A stretch of DNA of 64,000 nt from Gammaproteobacteria bacterium (GTDB lineage: Bacteria; Pseudomonadota; Gammaproteobacteria; Ga0077536), in assembly GCA_016209015.1 (NCBI GenBank), contig JACQWY010000022.1:363115-427114 (forward strand). The letters run 5' to 3'. Made by a program: the position numbers and the translations under genes. This document shows, piece by piece, positions 58,957 to 64,000 of the stretch (the stretch's first letter is position 1; each line of letters starts with the position of its first letter). Below the pieces are notes generated by a model that was not told the origin of the DNA, ran no database searches, and saw nothing but the letters and a program-made list of their open reading frames with translations.

Positions 58957-59520
58957 GTGAATACCTCATCGACCTCTTTCGAAGTGCTCCTCGTCCGCCA
59001 CGGCGAAGCCGCCGCGCGCTGGGCCGAATCGCGTGACCCGGGCCTGAGCGAGCTCGGGCGCTCGCAGGCCGAAGCCGTCTGCGCCGCACTCGCCGGTCGG
59101 GCGCCATGCCGTCTGCTGTCGAGTCCTCTGCAACGCGCCCGGGAAAGCGGCGCGCCGCTCGCCCGTGCCTGGCGGCGCGAAATCGAAATCGACACACGCT
59201 TCCGGGAGATCCCGGGGCCCGACGATTTCGCGGTGCGGCCGGCCTGGCTCGCCGACGTGATGCGGCGGAGCTGGGACGAAGTCGAGGAGCCGCTGCTGCG
59301 CTGGCGCGAAGCGGCGTGGTCCGCGCTACTCGGACTCGGCGAGGACAGCATCGTCTTCTCGCACTACATGCTCATCAACGCGCTCGCAGGTGCCGCGATG
59401 GGCGACACGCGGCTCGTGGTGTTCGCGCCGGATTACGTGTCGGCCACGAAGCTGAGAGTGGCGCGGGGGCGGGTAGAATTGCTGGAGTTGGGGACGGCCG
59501 CGACGACGCGGGTACTCTGA
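58957..59520 (+). CDS. Histidine phosphatase (phosphoglycerate mutase-like) family protein
   Basis: 187 residues from a GTG at 58957; a TTG at 58915 would add 14 residues. The catalytic RHG motif (R14-H15-G16 in LLVRHGEA) and the second histidine in VFSHYMLINAL are present, with SSPLQRARESG between them. These small enzymes dephosphorylate phosphoproteins or small metabolites through a phosphohistidine. It stands alone between repeat-rich gaps. Confidence 0.85.
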   Translation: MNTSSTSFEVLLVRHGEAAARWAESRDPGLSELGRSQAEAVCAALAGRAPCRLLSSPLQRARESGAPLARAWRREIEIDTRFREIPGPDDFAVRPAWLADVMRRSWDEVEEPLLRWREAAWSALLGLGEDSIVFSHYMLINALAGAAMGDTRLVVFAPDYVSATKLRVARGRVELLELGTAATTRVL

Positions 59521-59858
59521 GAGTGACTCGCGTGAGTCGAAGATAGCCGTAACCACAGTGCTGCCGATTGCGCGAGGACGTCATGTCGCTGTCGTCGTCC
59601 CGGCGCAGGCCGGGACCCAGTCGGTCACCCGCGGCAATGAAATCGAACCACGGGGATTTTCAGAGCCCGTCGTGCCGATGCAAGGCCCGCGGTTCAGCGT
59701 TGACGCCGGAGAGAGATGACTGGGTCCCGGCCTGCGCCGCGACGACATGCCGAGGGGCCGCGATATCTTGGATGATCGCGGGCGCTATACGCGTCTCATA
59801 CCGGTTGTGTTTCCTGCGCCCGTCGCGCCGGCCCAGCTTCCAGCCCTTCGACGGGGGC
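59521..59858. other. Intergenic stretch with a large inverted repeat
   Basis: 338 bp without a gene. Inverted arms GTCGTCCCGGCGCAGGCCG (about 59594-59612, extending to 59621) and ACTGGGTCCCGGCCTGCGCC (59719-59738, extending to 59749) bracket about 97 bp. Such palindromic sequences recur between genes in many high-GC proteobacteria. No transposase or ORF with coding character lies between. Confidence 0.6.
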
Positions 59859-60350
59859 TCATCTCCATGTGCCGGCACAGTCGTTCTCTTTCAGCCTCGC
59901 GTGCGAGAGAGAACCAATGAACGGTTCATAGAAACGTTCGCGGAAAGTGCAATCAATCGGGCGCGAGGCCTTCAAGTCCTCGGTGTAGAGCGCCAGGCTC
60001 GAAGCGGCGAACGTCTTCCGAGTCCCGTGCTCGTCGAAAAAGTCCAGTACCAGGACGACCTGCCCGGGATCGTCGCCGGCAGGTTGCAATCGATGTTCGT
60101 CCACGAGTTCGTAGAGTTCCTGCGCTCCTCGCAGTCTCCCCGTCGTGCTCCAGAGCGCGTGTCCGCGGACCTCGTCGACAGTCAATCGCTTGAATGTCCT
60201 GGCCCACCAGCCTATCGACGACACGGTGATACGGACAGGATAGAAAGCGGCTGCGTCCGGTGCGGTCGTCTCGGCGTGCGCGGGGGAAGACGTCAGGCTG
60301 ATCAGCAGGGAGAGCGACGCAAACAGCCGCAGTGCGATTCGTCGGCTCAT
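59859..60350 (-). CDS. Secreted protein of unknown function
   Basis: 163 residues. A typical signal peptide (MSRRIALRLFASLSLLISLT, cleavage after PAHA near residue 26) is followed by about 135 residues with aromatic and acidic segments (FYPVRITVSSIGWW, VVLVLDFFDEHG, FRERFYEPFIG). Two cysteines (CTFRE, NDCAG) could form one disulfide. I do not recognise the family. It lies 33 bp before the end of the acyl-CoA dehydrogenase gene, on the same strand, so it is downstream of it. Confidence 0.65.
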   Translation of the reverse strand: MSRRIALRLFASLSLLISLTSSPAHAETTAPDAAAFYPVRITVSSIGWWARTFKRLTVDEVRGHALWSTTGRLRGAQELYELVDEHRLQPAGDDPGQVVLVLDFFDEHGTRKTFAASSLALYTEDLKASRPIDCTFRERFYEPFIGSLSHARLKENDCAGTWR

Positions 60351-60383
60351 TACGGCGTCGCCGCATGTCGGGCTACGAAGATC

Positions 60384-62177
60384 TCAAAACGCCTCCGCCG
60401 CCAGCGCCATCACGTGCGCCGCACCCGCCTCGACTTTCGCGCGCTGCGTCGCGGTCTCGACGATCACGTGCGAGAAGTAGTAGCGGGCGGTCGCGAGCTT
60501 CGTCGCGTGGAAGCCGTCCGGATCGCGATCGGCGGCGATCGCTTCCTGTGCGAGCTTCGCGATCTTCGCCCACATGAAGCCGAGCGAGACGAGGCCCATC
60601 AACTGCAGATAGGGCATGGAGCCCGCGCCCGCGTTGTCCGGATTGACGATGCCGTTGCGGGCGAGCCAGCCGGTCGCGGCCTGGAGATCGCCGAGCGCTT
60701 TCTGCAGCGGCAGGAAGAACTCCGCGAATGCCGGCTCGGCGGCGAGCGGGTTCAGGAACGCCACGATGAGCTTGCAGAAGGCCTTGTACGCGCGCCCGCC
60801 GTTCATCGGGAGTTTGCGACCGACGAGGTCGAGCGCCTGGATGCCGTTCGTGCCCTCGTAAATCATCGAAATCCGCGCGTCGCGCACGAACTGCTCGAGA
60901 CCCCATTCGCGGATGTAGCCGTGGCCGCCGAGGCATTGCTGGGCGTTCGTCGCATTCAGGTAACCGCGCTCCGTGAAGAAGCCCTTGATGACCGGGGTGA
61001 GGAGTCCCACGAGATCGTCCGCCTCCTGCCGGTCCTCCGGCGTCGCCGCGACGTCCGCGAGATCGACGAGCAGCGCGCCCCACAGCGCGAGCGCCCGTGC
61101 CCCTTCGTTGAAGGCCTTCACGTCCATGAGCATGCGCCGCACGTCCGGATGCACGATGATCGGATCGGCCTTGCCGGCGGCGTTCTTCGGGCCGGTGAGC
61201 GCGCGGCCCTGGAGGCGTTCGCGGGCGTAGGCGAGCGCATTCTGGTAGGCGACCTCGGAAATCGCGAGGCCCTGCATGCCGACCAGGAGACGCGCCGCGT
61301 TCATCATGATGAACATCGCGCGCAGGCCCTTGTCCTTCTCGCCGATGAGGTAGCCCGTCGCTCCGTCGTAGTTCATCACGCAGGTGGCGTTGCCGTGGAT
61401 GCCCATCTTCTCTTCGATCGAACCGACGGAGACCGCGTTCGCAGCACCCAGGCTGCCGTCTTCGTTCACGTCCACTTTCGGCACGATGAAGAGCGAGATG
61501 CCTTTCACGTTGTCCGGCGAGTCCGGCAGCTTCGCGAGCACGAGGTGGATGATGTTCTCGGTGAGGTCGTGGTCGCCCGAGGAGATGAAGATCTTCGTGC
61601 CCGTGATGCGATAGCTGCCGTCGGCCTGCGGTTCGGCGCGCGTGCGCAGGAGGCCGAGATCCGTGCCGCAATGCGGCTCCGTGAGGTTCATCGTGCCCAT
61701 CCAGCGGCCCTCGATCATGGGCGGGATGAAGCGGCGTTTCTGCTCCTCGCTCGCCACCGCGGTGATCGCGGCGATCGCGCCCTGCGTGAGGCCGGGATAC
61801 ATGGCGAACGCCATGTTCGCGCTGATGACGTATTCCTCGACGGCCGCCGAGATCGCGTGCGGCAGACCCTGGCCGCCGTATTCGGGATCCATCGACAGAC
61901 CGATCCATCCGCCCGCGACGTATTCGTCGAACCCGCCCTTGAAGCCCGGCGGCGTCGTCACCGAGCCGTCGGGATGGCGCGTGCAGCCGAGTCGATCGCC
62001 GACGGCGTTCAAGGGCTGCAACACTTCCTCGGCGAGCTTCGCCGCGCCCTCCAGGATCGCCTGCACGACGTCGGGCGTCGCGTCCGCATAGCCGCGCAGC
62101 GCGGCATAACGCTGGATGTCGAGGACTTCGTTCAATACGAACAGCGTGTCGCGGACCGGGGCGGTGTAGGACGGCAT
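60384..62177 (-). CDS. Acyl-CoA dehydrogenase with extended C-terminal domain
   Basis: 597 residues, about 200 longer than ordinary acyl-CoA dehydrogenases because of the N-terminal and C-terminal extra domains found in DmdC-like members. FAD-binding region MNLTEPHCGTDLGL near residues 163-176, catalytic glutamate in IYEGTNGIQ, then the C-terminal helical domain from about 470. Relatives desaturate medium-chain or 3-methylthiopropionyl-CoA. It stands upstream of the small secreted protein on the minus strand and has no visible electron-transfer partner next to it. Confidence 0.9.
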   Translation of the reverse strand: MPSYTAPVRDTLFVLNEVLDIQRYAALRGYADATPDVVQAILEGAAKLAEEVLQPLNAVGDRLGCTRHPDGSVTTPPGFKGGFDEYVAGGWIGLSMDPEYGGQGLPHAISAAVEEYVISANMAFAMYPGLTQGAIAAITAVASEEQKRRFIPPMIEGRWMGTMNLTEPHCGTDLGLLRTRAEPQADGSYRITGTKIFISSGDHDLTENIIHLVLAKLPDSPDNVKGISLFIVPKVDVNEDGSLGAANAVSVGSIEEKMGIHGNATCVMNYDGATGYLIGEKDKGLRAMFIMMNAARLLVGMQGLAISEVAYQNALAYARERLQGRALTGPKNAAGKADPIIVHPDVRRMLMDVKAFNEGARALALWGALLVDLADVAATPEDRQEADDLVGLLTPVIKGFFTERGYLNATNAQQCLGGHGYIREWGLEQFVRDARISMIYEGTNGIQALDLVGRKLPMNGGRAYKAFCKLIVAFLNPLAAEPAFAEFFLPLQKALGDLQAATGWLARNGIVNPDNAGAGSMPYLQLMGLVSLGFMWAKIAKLAQEAIAADRDPDGFHATKLATARYYFSHVIVETATQRAKVEAGAAHVMALAAEAF

Positions 62178-62246
62178 GGGCGTTCTCGCGATGGGTGAGG
62201 CGCAATTATGGCGGCTCGGTCCGGCGGCGAGTAGAGGCCGGCGTGC

Positions 62247-62630
62247 TCAGCCCGGATCGAGGGTGATCTCGATCATGGCTCTGCGGTGATAGCGCCCGGT
62301 GAGCTTCGAGAAGAAATCGCCGAGCCGCATCTGCCAGCCGTATTTCGCATGCAGCGCGGCATAGGCACGGGCGAGCGTCGCGGGATCGTCGACGATCGTG
62401 CCCCGTCCTGCACCCCATGCGCCCCGTACCGCACCGCGCGCCGAGCACGCGGCGAGCTTCACCCGGGCATCTCGGCGCAGACGTTTCACCTTGCCGGCGT
62501 CCGCGGCGCTGAACACATAGGCGCGATCACCGGCGACGGCGATCCAGACGGGCGTGGCGACTTCCCGGCCGTCGCGCCGGAACGTCACGAGGCTCACATA
62601 GGGTTCGAGCGCGGGCCCGGGATCCCTCAT
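62247..62630 (-). CDS. Pyridoxamine 5'-phosphate oxidase-fold (PPOX class) protein
   Basis: 127 residues; it starts at an ATG one base after the DsbA-family stop codon, so the two are coupled. Small split-barrel: ATPVWIAVAGDRAYVFS near residues 25-41, the basic stretch KVKRLRRDARVKLA typical of F420- or heme-binding PPOX proteins, then GWQMRLGDFFSKLTGRYHRR. The pattern favours the F420-dependent PPOX subgroup (Rv2061-like). With several LLM proteins nearby, F420 use by the organism is an open question. Confidence 0.75.
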   Translation of the reverse strand: MRDPGPALEPYVSLVTFRRDGREVATPVWIAVAGDRAYVFSAADAGKVKRLRRDARVKLAACSARGAVRGAWGAGRGTIVDDPATLARAYAALHAKYGWQMRLGDFFSKLTGRYHRRAMIEITLDPG

Positions 62631-62631
62631 C

Positions 62632-63288
62632 TCAGGCCGCGCGGCCGGCCTGCGCGACGATGACCTGGGCGATGGTCTCGGGACTCTGCGCGCCCGAGAA
62701 CACGAAGCGGCCGTTGACGAAGAACGCGGGCACGCCCTGCACGCCGGCGTCGATCGCCTGGCGCTCCTCGGCGACGATTTCATGCTCGCCCTCGCCGGAG
62801 GCGAGGAAGGCGAGCGCCCGGTCGCGATCGAAACCCGCGATGGCGGCGACGTCCGCGAGCACCTCGACGTCACCGACGTCGCGGCCTTCCACGAAATAAG
62901 CCGCGAAGAGCGCGTTCACGAGCGCGTCCTGATGGCCTTCGCGTTCGGCGAGCCAGATGAGGCGATGCGCGGGCCGCGTGTTCGGCGTGCGGGGGATCTT
63001 CTGATAGTCGAGCGGCAGGCCGTCGGCGGCCGCGTGCGCCGCGACGTTCGCGTAGAGCTGCGCCGCGTATTCCTCCGAGCCGAACTTGCGGATGCAGTAT
63101 TCGCGGCGATCCATGCCCTCGCGCGGCAGGCCGGGATTGAGCTCGTAGGGATGCCAGCGCACCGCGACGGTGAAGTCCTTCGGCAATCGCTCCAGCGCCT
63201 GCTCGAGCCGGCGCTTGCCGACGTAGCACCAGGGGCAGACGACGTCGGACACGATGTCGACGGTGACGGATCGGGCTGTGCTCGACAT
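62632..63288 (-). CDS. DsbA family oxidoreductase (FrnE-like)
   Basis: 218 residues from the ATG at 63288. Thioredoxin fold with the redox motif C18-P-W-C21 in SDVVCPWCYVGK, a long helical insertion, and the cis-proline turn GVQGVPAFFVNGRF near residues 180-193. Lack of a signal peptide and the WHPYELNPGLP segment match FrnE/polyketide-type cytoplasmic DsbA relatives. Role: thiol-disulfide exchange or 2-hydroxychromene-2-carboxylate isomerase-like chemistry. Translationally coupled to the PPOX-fold gene. Confidence 0.88.
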   Translation of the reverse strand: MSSTARSVTVDIVSDVVCPWCYVGKRRLEQALERLPKDFTVAVRWHPYELNPGLPREGMDRREYCIRKFGSEEYAAQLYANVAAHAAADGLPLDYQKIPRTPNTRPAHRLIWLAEREGHQDALVNALFAAYFVEGRDVGDVEVLADVAAIAGFDRDRALAFLASGEGEHEIVAEERQAIDAGVQGVPAFFVNGRFVFSGAQSPETIAQVIVAQAGRAA

Positions 63289-63301
63289 GCGTTGCTCCGC
63301 G

Positions 63302-63712
63302 CTATTCGCCCGTGTCCTCGGCCGGCGTCGCCGGCCGCTCGCCGGCCTGCATGCGCGCGCGCCAGGCGAGCACTGCGGCACCGACGGTCTCGGGCGTGAT
63401 TTGCAAATCGTTCAGGAGGTGGCGCTGCAACTGCCGCATCTCCTCCTGCGTGAGCTCGGCGATGAAGCCGCCGCTGTAGTAGGTGATCGACCAGCGATCT
63501 TCGGTCGGATGCTCGAGCCACAGATACCAGAGACCGGATTCCGGGTGTGCACCGTTGCTCGAGGAGCGGGCCTTCGCGAGCCGCGGGAACTGTGCCCGGG
63601 TCACGAGCCCCGCGTTCACGAGCTCGTCACGCCTGGCGGTATAGGTCGTCGACCACAGCACGCCCTCGCGGCTCGGCGCCTGCACGACGGCGAAACGGGT
63701 GGCGATGCTCAT
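63302..63712 (-). CDS. Hypothetical protein, helical C-terminus
   Basis: 136 residues, starting MSIATRFAVVQAP; no signal peptide or membrane helix. The middle is rich in Trp and Tyr (GLWYLWLEHP, WSITYYSGGF), followed by a helical part (TQEEMRQLQRHLLNDLQ). I do not recognise it. It ends 13 bp before the DsbA-family start on the same strand, so the three genes 63712-62247 form one run. Confidence 0.6.
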   Translation of the reverse strand: MSIATRFAVVQAPSREGVLWSTTYTARRDELVNAGLVTRAQFPRLAKARSSSNGAHPESGLWYLWLEHPTEDRWSITYYSGGFIAELTQEEMRQLQRHLLNDLQITPETVGAAVLAWRARMQAGERPATPAEDTGE

Positions 63713-63859
63713 GGGCGCGATCCTCAGGGCTCGAAGGACGAGGCCTGATTCTAGCCAGCGAAATTGGGCCGGCCAAGATCGGGCCGGCCCGGGACACGGA
63801 GTTTCACCTCGCGATCCGGGGCGGTAGTCGATCCGCCCCGGATTGCAAGAGGCGCACTG

Positions 63860-64000
63860 CTAGGGAAGCTCTGAACAAGTTCAGAGCTTCCGGCGGCACA
63901 GGGATGTGCCGCCGTGAACAGTGGCGTAAGCCATTGTTCACGTAAGGTCGGCAAGAACCACGCTTCTTGCCGACCGTGCTCTGAAAAGTCCAGGATGGAC
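63860..64000. mobile_element. MITE-like non-autonomous IS5-type element, copy 2 (cut by window edge)
   Basis: Begins with CTAG then GGAAGCTCTGAACAAGT, the same orientation and hairpin order as the copy at 757-915, and runs to the last base of the window. The right end (final inverted terminus and CTAG) lies outside. Relative to copy 1 the fourth stem reads ggtcggcaagaa/ttcttgccgacc, so a C-G pair has become T-A on both arms. ORFs across this stretch mirror those in copy 1 and are not genes. Confidence 0.8.

Noticed and set aside
59568..62198. An 876-residue open frame opposite the long acyl-CoA dehydrogenase
   Set aside because: Antisense shadow that also runs through an intergenic inverted repeat.
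757..64000. A 63-kb composite transposon bounded by the two miniature elements
   Set aside because: The copies are non-autonomous and in the same orientation, and the interval holds housekeeping genes such as greB with no transposase or unusual base composition.

Overview
The window is 64 kb of very GC-rich, gene-dense bacterial chromosome. It is built from short, tightly packed operons that often overlap by 4 bp (ATGA or GTGA). GreB, RND efflux, type I secretion, SoeABC-type sulfite oxidation and REP-like intergenic repeats point to a proteobacterium, most likely an uncultivated high-GC gammaproteobacterium. The exact lineage cannot be settled from this stretch. I see no rRNA, tRNA, CRISPR array or prophage.

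Left part (1-9.5 kb): a cyclase-like DUF2652 gene cut by the window edge, then a miniature IS5-type element. Next comes a minus-strand operon resembling acetone carboxylase (acxB-acxC-acxA) with a fumarylacetoacetate-hydrolase-family gene. A divergent GntR regulator and a luciferase-like flavin monooxygenase lie beside it. This looks like a ketone or short-chain carbonyl catabolic locus. A 480-bp repeat-rich gap follows.

9.5-18.3 kb: a 1303-residue RTX protein made of two sets of exact-length tandem repeats, divergent from its own type I secretion system (ABC exporter, HlyD-type adaptor, TolC-type channel). The TolC gene appears to start at a non-canonical ATC codon. 18.3-22 kb: a four-gene run (LLM oxidoreductase, small secreted protein, Na+/H+ antiporter-like protein, PLP-dependent dehydratase).

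22-36.3 kb: a sulfur-oxidation neighbourhood. Persulfide dioxygenase-rhodanese fusion and SoeABC sulfite dehydrogenase form one operon. SulP and TauE/SafE anion carriers, a second ETHE1-like hydrolase, a Crp/Fnr-family regulator and an RND efflux pair follow. The inferred flow is persulfide to sulfite to sulfate, with export of sulfur oxyanions.

36.5-48 kb: a PhyH-type dioxygenase with a convincing class II Fnr/Crp-type promoter. After it comes a catabolic operon (E1alpha, E1beta, enoyl-CoA hydratase, E2, acyl-CoA dehydrogenase, TetR regulator, nitronate monooxygenase) with a likely TetR operator in front. An LLM/MaoC/LLM/DUF169 group follows. 48-64 kb: a universal stress protein, a transglutaminase-like/acyl-CoA ligase pair, MgtC, a large M50 membrane protease fused to a repeat region, a serine hydrolase, GreB, GST, a BKACE-family enzyme, histidine phosphatase, an acyl-CoA dehydrogenase, a PPOX-fold protein and a DsbA-family oxidoreductase. 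The window ends inside a second copy of the IS5-type miniature element.

The strongest leads are the miniature element, whose two copies show a compensatory base change in one stem; the ATC start of the TolC gene; the perfectly periodic RTX protein; the persulfide/sulfite module; and a set of small operator-like palindromes next to regulators.
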